From positions 149,971,748 to 150,035,747 of the forward strand of contig NC_080418.1 of the NCBI RefSeq assembly GCF_029873635.1: a DNA stretch of 64,000 nucleotides, read 5' to 3'. The translations under genes were made by a program, and so were the position numbers. The notes under the pieces were generated by a model. That model made no database searches, had not been told where the DNA came from, and worked only from the letters and a program-made list of their open reading frames with translations. Source of the DNA: Malania oleifera. Lineage: Eukaryota; Streptophyta; Magnoliopsida; Santalales; Ximeniaceae. Positions 24,601 through 37,410 of this stretch are shown piece by piece. Each line of letters begins with the position of its first letter. Positions within the stretch are counted from its first letter, which is position 1.

Positions 24601-26695
24601 TTAAAGCATGTATATATATATATATATATAAAGTATAAAAGCTTCTTCAAGAAGCTACACTTTAATAAATGTTTACTATTATATATATATAAAATAACAC
24701 AAGCTTCTTTAAGAAGCTTTGAGTTCATTCTCTCTCTCTCTCTCTCTTCTCCCTCTCTCCTACGACTCTCTCTCTCTTCTATTCCGGGCTAGTTTTACGC
24801 CGGATCGACAAACCGAAGCCACCACGACGCTCCTGGCGAAGTTCTCTACAAGTCTGCCGGAGTGGATCGTCAGGAAAACAAAGTTGGATTTCATCCCAAA
24901 TCCAAGGTAAGGCTTTATATTCAATATTTGGATTTTTGGCAGTTGAAGAAAGAGATATACGCGTAAAAATACTGAACTTTAATACTGAAAATTTTCAGTT
25001 CCAAGGTGTTGATTGGGAACGTTGGGAATCATCCCTAAGTTGAGGTAAGACTTTTTAAGTCGAATTTGACTTAGTGGTAGTTATAGAAAATGTTATACGT
25101 ACGAAAATACTAAACTTTAATTCTACGAGTTTTCATTTTCAGGGTGTTGAGTTGAGAACCTTGTGGGTACGGGGAAGATTTTCTTAGGGGCTTTTCAGGA
25201 ATCAGGTAAGGGGATAAACTAAGCTAGTTTTGTTTTGAGAAAATGTATGTATATATATATAGCATCTGGTTTCAGGAAAAATAAATATATTTATATATAT
25301 GATTTATATTTGGAAAATACTGTTTAAATGATGATATGTTGAATACGTAGAAAATTTGTTTAGTGTGGCATGAGTATAAAAATGTTGTGAAATACTGTTT
25401 TTTTTTGGAATGGGGACGATATGGATTTCTATGATGGAAAACCGGCGTACGGGCCAAGATATTTTTATATGTATATGTGATTTGCCGGCGTATGGGCCGT
25501 GCTATGTGGATGAGATTTGTCGGCGTATGGGCCGTGCTATGTGATTTGCCAGCGTACGGGCTGTGCTATGTGATTTGCCGGCGTACGGGCCGTGCTATGT
25601 GGTTCGCCAGCGTACGGGCCGTGCTATGTGATTTGCCGGCGTACGGGCCGTGCTATGTTAAAATGTGTAATACCGGCGTACGGGCCGATGATTTTCATGA
25701 TACATGTATATATGTGAAATGATATGATTGATGTGAAAATAAATGATATGAGATATTTATGTATCACGGTTTTAGTATATGTATATGATATCAGAACCTG
25801 GTTGGCTTGGTCTAGGCTAGCACTTGCACGGTACCGTTGCTATGTGTCCATGGTCCTCGTGATCATGATATCTGTGTTAACGCCGTTGTACGGAGTGGTG
25901 TGAGATTGGATGGTCGATGTGGTTATTTTCAAGAAGTGTGCTGTTATCGCCCCTGGTGTACGGACCAATCTGGGTAGACCCATCGGACCTACAGACTACT
26001 GTTTGACTTGGCAGTGGTCGGCCAACCATTGTCAGGTCCCGCCTTCGGGTCACACAACCCAGTCATGTGGGGGTAATACATGACAACAGCCAGCTAACCT
26101 ACCAGGATTGTTTTATGTTATTATTAGTGTATGAGATGAGATATGTTTATGAAAATGCAGTATATTCTGCTATGTGTTGATATGCATATGTTTTCCCATA
26201 TTTGATAAACAGTATTGAATATGTTATGTATGGTATATGTAGAACACAGAATACTCATGTTGCCACACACTGGTATTAGTTTATTTCCCTTACTGAGAGG
26301 TGTCTCACCCCTAAATCTTATATATTTTTCAGGAGCCCCTGATAGGAGAGCAGGAAAAGCCCCGCTGATCTAGATCAGTTGTTTGCCCTCTTTGGAAGGG
26401 TAAGTTTTTGGTAGGGACAGTTAGGTTTTGTGGGGGATTGTCCCTAGATTTCATTTTTGAGATGTATATACTGTGAGATAGTAATTGTAGTGACTCTGGT
26501 ATGTGTTATGCACATTATGATGAGATGTATATGATTTTATACTTCTGCTGCGTAGGCTTCTGCTGTATGTTTTGTTATATCCCTGGTGCCCACGGGCCCA
26601 GGTGGATTGTGACCTGCTGAGCTGGGATGTATGATGTGATGATAATTTATTTATATATAAAAAAAATATATGTGAAAAAGGAGCAGGTCGTTACA
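24464..26695 (+). mobile_element. Solo LTR, family C, TSD CATAT
   Basis: 2232 bp, TGTAGTAACC to GGTCGTTACA, with CATAT at 24459-24463 and 26696-26700. Inserted between the end of A1 pol and its polypurine tract. It has two near-palindromes (AGCTTCTTCAAGAAGCT at 24640 and AAGCTTCTTTAAGAAGCTT at 24701), a CT-rich leader, a donor-like AAGGTAAGG near 24905, a 29-bp minisatellite, ACGGTACCGT at 25828-25837, and a CACACAACCC module near 26050. No internal genes. Confidence 0.9.
25442..25690 (+). repeat. 29-bp GGCGTACGGGCC minisatellite in family C LTR
   Basis: About seven or eight units of the form GCCGGCGTACGGGCCGTGCT followed by ATGTGATTT. It occupies the same place in the LTR as the GGCACGAGGCC repeats of family B. 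Confidence 0.87.
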
Positions 26696-26705
26696 CATAT
26701 GAATA

Positions 26706-26744
26706 AGTGAATTTCGAGGACGAAATTTTATAAGGAGGGGAGAA
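26706..26744 (+). other. Conserved 3' motif and polypurine tract of A1
   Basis: AATTTCGAGGACGAAATTTT followed by the purine run AAGGAGGGGAGAA right before the 3' LTR. This pairing is a hallmark of plant chromovirus-type gypsy elements. It primes plus-strand DNA synthesis. The mirror copy for A2 is at 30823-30862. Confidence 0.85.
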
Positions 26745-28638
26745 TGTAGTGACTCGAAGAATAATGGTATTTAAATGATAAAGAGGGATAGAAATGGAAA
26801 AAGAAACAGAAGGAGACGGTCACGTTCGTCGATGACATTACACTTTGGGGGTAATAGCTGAAAATTTTTCCTTTGTCCTCGTCGACGAATACAGGGGATT
26901 CATCGATGAGGGTATAGCAGAACCTCATCGACGAGGGCGAGTTTTGTCGATAAGAAAATACTAAGAGGATGTTTGGGTGACTTTGAATTTCTTCGAAGAA
27001 GGGCAAGGTTCGTCGACGAATTGTCTCCTGACCTCGTTGACGAAATCCGCAGTATAAATAGCCTAAACTTGGTTTATACGCATAATTTTCAGCTTAAATC
27101 TCTCCTCTCTCTCTCTCCTGGACGGTTCTTCCTCCCTTTTTCTTTGATTTTGGTTCCTTTAGTCGCCGAATCGACGATCTGAGGCCACCACGATGCTCCT
27201 GGCGGAGTTCTCTTCAAGTCTACTGGGGCGGATCGTCGGTGGGATTGAGTCGAATTTCTCCCCAGAATCAAGGTAAGGTCTTTTATTCAGTTTTTAACCT
27301 TCTAGTAGTTGTAGGAAATGACGTAGGTTAAGAAATATTGATATTCGATTTTGGCAAATGTGGTTTTCAGGGTATGGAATTGGACGATAGGGGCTTTTCA
27401 ACAGTTTGGTAAGGGAAAGATGCTATGCTAGGAAAACCTAGTATGATTTTAGTATGAAGTTTATGTTTTTACCATATTATTATTCAGAGCAGAAATTCAT
27501 GTAATTTATTATTGATGTCAAAATATTTTAAATTATTGTGTGGCATGAGAGTATGAATACAGTATAGAAACATGTTTTTATAGTATTTTCAGAAATATGT
27601 TTTACAAAATATATAAATAGTGAAATGCGTTTACAGTATCTTTCAGAATACCATGATTTTACAGTTTTACAGCACCATAACAGGTAGATTTACAATTTAT
27701 CTCATAAAAATACAGTTGATATAGTTACAGATTATTACTGTGTCATGGTTTATATAGTTATTATAGAATCATGGTAAAACAGTTAGTTGTATATAGAAAC
27801 GTTTTATATAGTATCAGACTCTGATGGATTAGATAGCAGAGCACAGTATCGTAGCTACAGATATACAAATATTCAGTTCAAAGTGCAACCTCTTAACACA
27901 GATAGTAAGTGGTATGAGGTCGATCGTGCCTAGTTGTGGACAGGCTCCCCATCAGATATGGGTTGAGGAGGGCCTATCTGACCGAGGAGTATAGTGGTTT
28001 ACCTTGGTAGGCTAGCTAGGATAGATCCAGACTTCGGGCCGCACAACCCTGCCATGAGGGGTTAAATCATGACATACAACCATCCAGGGAAATATTTTTA
28101 GATATTATGGTATTATCAGATTTTCCAAAATAGTAATATTATTATGAAAAGTAATTTCATACAGTTTGACATGTTAAACTATGTAGTTAAAGGTTTTATA
28201 ATATGTTATATAACATCAACATTTTCAGTTTTAGTTATCTGTACTACTCTTAACTCGGATTAATTTTTACAGATCTACATCTTAGTAGCCACACACTAGT
28301 GATAGCATGTTTCGTCTTACTGAGCTTTGGCTCATTCCAGTGTTGAATTATTTTTCAGGTGAGCTAGCAGGGCGAGCGGAGCAGGCTCGTAGATAGAGGA
28401 GCTGTTAGTCCGTCCTTTTTGAGGGTGAGTGCTTTTGGGGTACAATTTTGTTAGCCTGGTATTAGTAAGAGTAGTTCTTGAGAGTACAGTGAAATATGTA
28501 ATATTTGTGGAATATTTAGACATTCTGGTATTGTATATATATATAAGGCTGTGTTTTATGTTATTTGCTTTGCGCGGTGTAGGAAATTGTTTTAATTTAA
28601 AATATTAGAGAATTTATCTTTATAAGGAGGTTGTTACA
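26745..28638 (+). repeat. 3' LTR of element A1
   Basis: 1894 bp, TGTAGTGACT to GGTTGTTACA, followed by the AAAGG duplication. It matches the 5' LTR along its length with scattered substitutions and a missing block near 27375. The palindrome array is at 26820-27050 and TATAAAT near 27053. Confidence 0.92.
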
Positions 28639-28689
28639 AAAGGAGGAGAGACTTAGTGAAATCCTTGAGTGGGTTACTTAGGGCAAAGA

Positions 28690-30007
28690 CGTAACATCCT
28701 CAAAATTCTTACCATTTTTTTGTATATATGTATATCTACATCCATACCTAAGTAGCGAAAACACAAATCATATAACCATTTATATATATATATATATATA
28801 TATATACACTATACAATACCAAAATCCAGTATATACAAGCCATAACCATACAAAATAAACCCCTCCAGCACCATCTACATCAAAAATACAAAACCCTGTC
28901 ATATCTCACCCTATAACCAGGGTAATCAAGTAAATTTCCTATCCGCGAGCCTAATCTGCTCGCCTAACTGTCTCACCTGAAAAATGGTAAAGTAATGAGG
29001 TGAGTCGATGCTCAGTAAGTGGAAATATGCTATTACTAGTGTGTGGCGACCGAGACATAAAATTTGTAATAATAGTATTTAAAAACTGCATAATCTGAAA
29101 ATTCTATACAACACATGTATAATAACTTAAAACATTTGTATCATTTGAACTTTCTATCATTCATACTGCTACATCATACTATATACAATGAAAGTTGTAA
29201 AACTGTATACATATACATAACTATGTTCTTTCCCTGAGACTCTGTATGTCATGATTTGATCCCTCATGATAGGGTTGTGTGGCCCATAGGCGGGACTTAA
29301 TCTGATCGGCCCTCCAGGTAAGTAACTATATTCTACACTACCTTAGCCCGGTCAAACTGCATACTCTCCTAGGCGCGGGACTGGCTGCTACCTCATCAAA
29401 CCGGCCCCCTCAACCCAATGAACTGGGGAGCTGCATACTCTCCGAGCACGGCTGACGGTACCCACACACTATCTGAGATATATGATTGCACTCTATCTTT
29501 GTTTAGCAACGATACCGTGCTTTGTATTCAATATCTGTACTGTATCTGTCTGTAATCTTTCCACAGGGATCTGATACTATATATATATATACTATACTCT
29601 TTATACTGTTTTTATCATGTTTCCAAAATAACCATAACATTATTAATCTATATTGTAAATACTGTAATATTTGTAACATCTTGATGCTATAACTGTGTAA
29701 TCTGTATGTAATCTTTCTTTTTGTATAACCTAAGTGTTATGGCATTTAGGAAAAACATAACTTTCTATATACATTGAATGTACTGTTCTGAATAAATATC
29801 TGTATACTGTTATATATATATATATATATCTGTCAGTGTAATCATCTGAATAAAACTGTATATGTGTACATATTCTGTCTGTATAAAATCTGCAATTATC
29901 TATCTATAGCTGTATAACTTGAAATACTGAAAAACTACATATCAATATTATGTACTCAGGCCACACATACTTTGAAAATTCACATTCTGTATAATATCTG
30001 GTATACA

Positions 30008-30051
<44 letters not shown>

Positions 30052-30822
30052 CTGATAACATAAATAAATCTCCTAGCATAACATATTTCCTTTACTTGAT
30101 TTCTGCTAAAACCTTCCTACTGTAATGGGTCCTACACCCGCAGGGTTCTCCATTCAACACCCTGAAAACCATAAATTCCATAACAAAACATTACTATTTC
30201 TACGACTATTACATTTCTCACAACTCTTAGAAATCCAAATTTCAAATAAAAGACCTTACCCTAGATTTGGGACGAATTACAACTTCGTCTCACCGACAAT
30301 CTGCTCTGGCATATTTGCAGAGAACTCCGCCAAGAGCGTCATGGTGGCCTCAGATAGTCGATCCGACGACTGACGGGGCCGAAATAGAAGGAAGAAGAGG
30401 TAGAAGCCGCAGGGGATAGAGAGAGAGAGAGAGAGAATGCGGCAAATTTCTGCGATTAAAATCAGTTTAAGGCTATTTATACTGCGGGCTTCGTCGACAA
30501 GTCATGTCATCTCGTCGACGAGCCACGTCATCTCGTCAATAAGTCCTTAAGTAATTTCGTCGATGAACCTTACCCTTCATCGACGAAATTCAAAGTAGCC
30601 CAAATTCTTCTCTTGGTATCTTCTCGTCGACGAGTCGTAACTTCGTCGACGAGGTCCCCTTATGCACTCCTCGACAAACTCCCTGTGTTCATCGACGAGG
30701 CCCTATGGAAAATCTTTCAGGTTATTCACGTTTGTCGACGAAGTCGGCTACCTCCTTCTGTTACTATTTCTATTTTTCTCCCTCGTTATTATTTAAATAC
30801 TATTATTCTTCGGGTCACTACA
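28690..30822 (-). repeat. 3' LTR of element A2
   Basis: 2133 bp, from CGTAACATCC (mutated TG) to CGGGTCACTACA. AT microsatellites lie at 28783-28805 and 30010-30047, the palindrome array is at 30487-30745, and the minus-strand TATA box is the complement of about 30473-30480. Closely similar to 38366-40460. Confidence 0.9.
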
Positions 30823-31062
30823 TTCTCCCCTCCTTATAAAATTTCGTCCTCGAAATTTATTGTTCATATAATTCATCATTCTTTAAAGGAAAATGGTCTA
30901 CTTATTTTATTTCATATCCTCACTTGTGGTGGAGGAATACCGTGGTTATATTTATGTTCTAGGAAATTACACATATAAAACTAAAAACTATCTACTTACT
31001 AAAATCAATACATGTACCTGCAAAAGAAACTTATCTAACTATTATACTTTACCTGAGTACCG

Positions 31063-32465
31063 CTATACCTTTTGGAACAATTGCGGGTATTTCTGTCTGA
31101 TTTGCTCCTCGAGGTCCCAAGAAGCTTCCTTTATGACGTTATTTCTCCACAAAACTTTAACTAACTGTATTTCTTTAGTGCGTAAAGTCTGAACCTTTTT
31201 GTCCAAAATCTATACTGGTACTTCTTCATATGCCAATGAATCCTTAAGCTCTATATCTGCATAGCTAATGATGTAGGATGGGTCTGAGATGTATTTCCTT
31301 AACATGGCAACATGAAACACGTCATGAATTCGAGCCAATGCTGGCGGCAAAGCTAGCCTTTAGGCAATTGACCTTATTCTCTCAAGTATCTCAAAAGGAG
31401 CAATATACCTAAGGCTCAACTTGCCCTTCTTTCCAAACCTCGTAACTCCTTTCAGAGGAACTATCTTAAAAAATACTCAATCTCCCACGTCAAATTCTAA
31501 CTCTCGATGGTGAGTATCTGCGTATTTTTTCTGCTGACTCTGTGCTATACTAATTCTTTCTTTAATTAGTAAGACCTTGTCACAAGCCTGTTGTACTATC
31601 TCTGGACCCAAAACTCGCCTTTCGCCTATCTCATCCCAGAAGAAAGGAGAACGACATCTCCTACCATACAATGCCTCGTATGGAGCCATGCCGATACTAG
31701 CCTGGTAGCTGTTATTATAAGCAAATTCAACTAATGACATAAATTGAATCCAACTGCCTCCAAAATCAAGCACACAAGCACGAAGCGTATCCTCTAGTGT
31801 CTGAATTGTTCTCTCAGTCTGACCATCTGTCTAGGGATGGAAAGCAGTGCTAAAAGCTAACTGCGTACCCATAGCCTCCTGAAAACTTTTCTATCGTGAA
31901 GTAACCGAGGATCTCGATCCAAGACTATGGATACTAGTACTCCATGAACACGAACTATCTCCTAAACATATATCTCTGCCAGTCTGTCCATGGAATAACC
32001 GATTTTAATAGGAATCAAATTAGCGATTTTCGTCAAACGATCAACAACCACCTAAATCGCATTCAGTCCCTGTCGCATTGGTGGTAACACTATAACAAAG
32101 TCCATCGAAACGTGGTCCCATTTCCATTATGGAATGAACAGTGGCTGCAACTGTCCTGCCGGTCTCTGGTGCTCGGCTTTAACCTGCTGACACGTCAAAC
32201 ATTGCTGAATAAATTCGGCTATCTCCCTCTTCATTCCACTCCACCATAAATACTCTCGCAGGTCCTTGTACATTTTAGTATTGCCGGGATGGACCATGTA
32301 TAGGGATCTGTGAGTCTCCTCCAGTATAGTTCTCCTGATCTTAGTATCTGCAGGAACACATAACCTAGTACGGAATCACAGAGCTCCGTCATCTGATATG
32401 CTGAACTCCTCTCCCCGACCATCCCGCACTCTAGCCATCACCTCTGCTAACTCTGCATCATCGCC
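31063..32465 (-). pseudogene. Integrase and chromodomain-like tail of A2 (broken)
   Basis: Minus strand. Integrase readable from the zinc-binding part (near 32270-32420), through the core with the HPQTDG region near 31830, to the SPFFWDEIGERRVLGPEIVQ stretch in the open segment 31477-31773. The tail at 31063-31290 includes VFHVAMLRKYISDPS, SLAYEEVPV and YPQLF, then a stop at 31063-31065. Stops and short shifts break it in the core (near 31890-32060). This tail is better preserved than that of A1. Confidence 0.85.
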
Positions 32466-34500
32466 CTAAGTTGCTTTAATCCTCTCGTATAGTGTAGGCT
32501 GAACAACTAGATTGGCAATAACTGTCTGAGGACTCTTCTCTACCAATTCTATACTGAGCCTTTCCAAATCCATTAAAATTAAATGTGGAATCTCCATGGC
32601 TGCCAATGCCGATCCCCCTGACTTTCTACTCAGAGCATCTGCCACCACATTCGCTTTTCCTGGATGATAACTAATTGTGCAATCATAGTCTTTAATGAGT
32701 TCTAACCATCTTCTTTGTCTCATATTTAACTCTTTCTGGGTGAAGAAATATTTCAGGCTCTTATGATTAGTGAAAATCTCACACTTTCCACCATATAGGT
32801 AATGCGTCCAAATCTTAAGAGCATACACCACTGCAGCAAGTTCTATGTCATGGACAGGATAATTCTTCTCATATTCTTTAAGCTGCCTAGACGCATATGC
32901 AATAACCCTGCCGTGCTGCATCAACACGCATCCAAGACCCTTCAAAGAGGCATCACTGTATATTACAAAATCGTCCTCCCTTTATGGAATAGCTAATACC
33001 GGAGCTAATACTAACCGCCGCTTTAACTCTTGAAAACTCTGCTCACAGTCATCAGTCTATTCAAATTTTACATTTTTCCTCGTAAGTCGTGTTAATGGAA
33101 CTGATAGCCTGGAGAAACCATCCACAAAGTGCCGGTAATAACCTACTAATCCCAAAAAGCTCCTGACTTCTTGAATACTTCCCGACCTTTCCCAACTCAC
33201 CACATCCTCTGTCTTATTCGGATAAACTGATACTCCTGCTTCTGAGATCATATGGCCGAGAAAAGTAACCTGCCTTAACCAGAACTCACATTTCTTAAAT
33301 TTTGCATATAATTTCCTTTCCCTTAATACCTGTAACACCAGTCTCAAATGATGCTCGTGCTCCTCAAAACTTCTTGAATAGACCAGTATATCATCGATGA
33401 ACATAACTACAAACTGATATAAGTATTGATGGAATACCCGATTCATCAAATCCATGAACATCGCTGGTGCATTAGTCAACCCAAATGGCATCACTAAATA
33501 CTCGTAATGCCCATATTTGGTATGGAAAGCGGTCTTCGAAATGTCTTCTGCTCTAACTTTCACCTGATGGTAACCCGACCACAAGTCAATTTTAGAGTAA
33601 ACCTAGGTCCCCTGAAGTTGATCAAATAAATCATCGATCCTAGGGAGAGGATATTTATTCTTGACTGTCAATTTATTTATCTCCTTATAATCGATGCACA
33701 ACCTCATGGTTCCATCTTTCTTTTTCATGAACAAAACTGGCGCTCCCTAGAGCGACACACTGGGCCTAATAAAACCCTTATCTAGTAATTCCTGTAGCTG
33801 ATCTTTCAGTTCTTTCAACTCGACTGAAGTCATATGGTACGGTGCTTTAGATACTGATGCAGATCCCGACAACAAGTCTATAGTGAACTCAATCTCATGA
33901 TCAGACGACAAGCCAGGTAACTTTTCTAGAAATACATCTGGAAACTCTTACACTATTGGTATATCAGCTTGTCTTAATGCTTCTCTTGGCAATTCTCTTA
34001 TGTATGCGACATACCCCTGACAACCATCTTGTAGCAGTCTCCTCACCTGAATAGCTGACACCAGCTGTGGCGAGGCACGCACGCGTGAACCCGTAAGTCT
34101 AAATTCTGCCTCACCTGGGGGTCTGTAGATTACTTATTTCCGATGGCAATCAATACTAGCGTGATAAATAGCTAACCAATCCATATCCAGTATCACATCA
34201 AATCCCTGCATATCCAGGACCACAAGATCGGCTAAAAGCACTCACTCCTAAATACTTACTGGAAAATCCTAAAGTACCCTCCTGCATCTAACCACAGTTC
34301 CCATTGGCGTACCCACAGACAATTCTATATCTAATGGCTGTGTCTCTATTCCAATTATTTTCACATATCCCGCTGATATAAAAGAGTGGGTGACACCTGT
34401 ATCAAACAAAACAATAATTTTATATGGTAAAGCAGTAAGAGTACCTGTGACCACTTCTCTAGTCGTCTCAGCGTCTCCCGGTGTCAACGCATAGACCCTC
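32466..34500 (-). pseudogene. Protease, reverse transcriptase and RNase H of A2 (broken)
   Basis: Minus strand. Protease in the open segment 34269-34487 with IVLFDTGVTHSFIS. The RT palm and fingers are in an unbroken 175-codon segment 33057-33584, with [12 protein letters not shown], the catalytic FIDD (DD at 33390-33395) and [13 protein letters not shown]. RNase H is in a 159-codon segment 32466-32945 with [17 protein letters not shown] and [15 protein letters not shown]. Stops lie near 33601, 33058 and several places between 33750 and 34270. These are the longest intact enzyme fragments in the window. Confidence 0.9.
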
Positions 34501-35089
34501 GCCGGTGCAGTGTTCCTCTGCTGACCACCACGGGTCGCCTGATATCCACCTCAAAATAGTCTAGGAGCCTGTGCATAATTCGATGGCATTTGACACGATT
34601 GAGCTATATGACCGGGCCTCCCGCATTGATAACAAACATTTTCCCTCAGTTGGCACTCACCAAGATGTCTCCGTCCGCATCTAGGACAAATGAAGCTGAC
34701 TGCCCTGAAATCCACCATACTCTACCATCTGTCTCTGGCCTCCATCAAATCTACCCCCTCTCCAAAGGCCTCGGCTAGAACCCGCCTGAAAACTCAAGGG
34801 CACAGTCCTCTTTCTCTAACCCTGCGTCTTAGTCTCCCTGGGCAAACTTTCCTCTGCTATAATTGTAAAAACCCCAAAAAGAGATATAAAAGATTAATGG
34901 ATTGATTTTCAAAAAAATAAAAAATAAAAAAAATATTAAAATTAAAAAAATAAAAATAAAAATAAATAATTAATTAATTAACTAATTAATTAAACGAATT
35001 TAAAAAAAATTAATTAATTAAAATTAAATTTTTTTATTAAAAAAATATTATTATTAATATTAATTATTATTATTATTATTATATTTATC

Positions 35090-35117
35090 CTCCTGAAGCT
35101 TCAACAAGCTTCAGGAG
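35090..35117 (+). repeat. Perfect 12-bp inverted repeat with GAAGCTTC
   Basis: CTCCTGAAGCTT and AAGCTTCAGGAG separated by 4 bases (CAAC). It contains GAAnnTTC units like a heat-shock element. The family B twin has a shorter version, ACTCACCT...AGGTGAGT, around GAAGCTTC at 15969-15976. Confidence 0.8.
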
Positions 35118-35131
35118 ATTCAAAGTATATC

Positions 35132-35184
<53 letters not shown>

Positions 35185-36277
35185 GTATTATCATTATTAT
35201 TATTATTCTTCTTCTTCTTCTTCTTCTTCTTTTTTTTTCTTTTCTCTGTAACTCTCTGCAATCTCTCTCTCTCACCTCACGTTCTCTCTACCTCTCTCCT
35301 CGATTTCATGACAGATTTTCGCCCGATTGAAAATCCGAAGATACCACTAGACTCCATTCGCCGCTGCCGTCATTTCTACCGGAGCGGATCGGTGGTAGGG
35401 GCGGCGTCCCTGGGGTAAGCCATTTCCCCCTTTTTCTTTAATTTATTGCAAAATATAAGCTCAATTGACGAACGGATACCACCACGAGAATCTAGGGATG
35501 ATTCTCTACAAGTCTAGTGCGACGGAATTCTCGTGGGGGTGTCGGGCCAAAACCCCAAATTTGGGATGCGGCGATTATTAAGGGGCTTATTTTTAATTAA
35601 TTAACATTAATTTAGAAATGCTAAAATATTAAGCATCTAGGACTGAAGTAGGATTTCTGAAATTTAGGGCCCGGGTGAGCGCCGCGGGTGTAATTTTGGG
35701 ACCCGCAGACAAAATTCAGAAAATTAAGTGGGGATATTAAATAATGGTTTAAATATTAATTTGAGGTATATGGAGCTTAGGGAAGGCTAGATGAGTATTA
35801 TTTTGGAGAAATAGATTAATTAATCTGGGAAAAATGTAAATTTCAGGAATTAAATTTTGGGCGCCAAGGGCGTGAAATTTTAGGTCCTAAGGAATTTCTT
35901 AATAGCCAGGTAAGGGAATAAACTAAAGCAGTAATTTTCTATACAAATTATTATTGATTATGAGTAAATTTATTTTTAGAAAAGCATATGTTATATTGTG
36001 TATTACGAATGAAATGTACGATTGGGAAAATACTGCTATGATGATTAAAATGTATATATATGTATGAGATGTAAGTAATTCACGATTTTAGAATATGAAG
36101 TATGACTTTTAACAGCATATGTGTGGCATGAATATTATTTTGTGTGAAATGTATATGATGTGAAAGATTTTACGAACAAAGCATGATTTCAGGTATTATG
36201 AAAATATGAGTTATGTTGTGATGGTTTTGACAATTATGTGATAAATGATGTATTTTCAGAATATATATACCTGAAAC

Positions 36278-36534
36278 AATTTTGGTGCGAGGCCATATAT
36301 TTATGTTATCGGCATGAGGCCGTATTGATGTTTTTGGCGCGAGGCCATATATTTATGTTATCGGCACGATGCCGTATTTATGTTATTGGCGCGAGACCAT
36401 GTATTTATGTTATTGGCATGAGGCCATATTTATGTTATCGGCACGAGGCTGTATTTATGTTATTGGTGCGAGGCCACGTATTTATGTTTTCTGCACGAGG
36501 CCGTAATTACTATATTTTCGGCACGAGGCCGTAA
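36278..36534 (+). repeat. GGCRCGAGGCC minisatellite, second family B LTR
   Basis: About ten units of roughly 25 bp, same repeat as 17129-17350 but with a different unit number and order, so the array has changed length since the two insertions. Confidence 0.83.
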
Positions 36535-37410
36535 TGATGTTATATATATGATCATGTATTATATGTTATCACCACTAGGATGTTAGTTTAGTTCAGTTCA
36601 GGGGCTCGATACCGTAGCTCTATGTGTAGATCAGATATCTACGTCAGATTAGTGCTAACCATCCCACGAGGGGATGGGAGATGGATAGTCGATGTGCCTT
36701 TCAGTAGAGTATGGACGTCCACCTGGCAGTCTGGACCAGGGTGTGGCGGGCTCATTGTACTTACAGACATATTTGATTCGGCAGTGGTCGGCCAGCCATT
36801 GTCGGGTCCCACCTTCGGGCTGCACAACCCGTCATGGGGGGTAATACATGACACCAGCTAGCTATTCATCCTAGGTTTGTTTTCAGTACTACAGTTATAA
36901 CAGATGATTTTATGTATGTTATGATTTATTAACAGATGTGAAAATATATGTTTACCTAGTACGATATGATGATGTTTATAGAATTATGAAATATACTGTA
37001 TACATACAAATGCATTAAATATTCATGTTGCCACACAGCTGTATTTAGTTTATTTTCCTTTACTGAGAAGTGTCTCACTCCCAAACTTAATTAATTTTTT
37101 AGGAGTCCCTGAGAGACCGGCGGGTCAAGGCCGCCGTTGAGCTAGTGAGATTACCCTGTGAGAAGGGTAAGATTTTGTAATAGCGTCAGAGTTATTTTGT
37201 GTTTAACCCTAGAGATATTTTGATGTATGTGAGGATGTATAGAATGCTCTGGTATTATGTTTTATGATTTGATGTTTGAGATTTTATGTTTACTGCTGCT
37301 AGGTTTTCCGCTGTATTTGAAAAGTGTCCCCACTACCCACGGGTTCGGGTTGACCATTTTATTTATTATGTGATAATTTATGTTAAGAAATTGAGGGACG
37401 TTACAATAAT

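Larger units (their letters stand above)
8917..28638 (+). mobile_element. Full-length Ty3/gypsy element A1, nested, TSD AAAGG
   Basis: A complete chromovirus-like element with two LTRs (8917-10844 and 26745-28638), an initiator-Met primer site, gag, protease, RT, RNase H, integrase, chromodomain-like tail and polypurine tract. The 5-bp duplication AAAGG is present at 8912-8916 and 28639-28643. It holds four later insertions: solo LTRs at 10993-12921, 15716-18216 and 24464-26695, and a hAT element at 18741-22919. Without them the element is about 8.8 kb, normal for the group. The PR-RT-RH-INT order, chromodomain-like C-terminus ending YPHLF and leader style fit the Tekay/Del chromoviruses. All reading frames are broken. 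Confidence 0.92.
34864..37405 (+). mobile_element. Solo LTR, family B, TSD ATAAT
   Basis: 2542 bp, TGTAAAAACC to GGGACGTTACA, flanked by ATAAT at 34859-34863 and 37406-37410. It lies inside the gag of A2, in the opposite direction. Same modules as the copy at 15716-18216: AT-rich start, hairpin with GAAGCTTC, TTA and CTT microsatellites (35132-35229), CACCACGAGAATCTAG block, GGCRCGAGGCC minisatellite and GCACAACCCGTCATG module (near 36822). Confidence 0.92.

Noticed and set aside
34864..37405. Full retrotransposon instead of a solo LTR
   Set aside because: No primer site, polypurine tract or gag-pol inside, and the 5-bp duplication flanks the single LTR directly.
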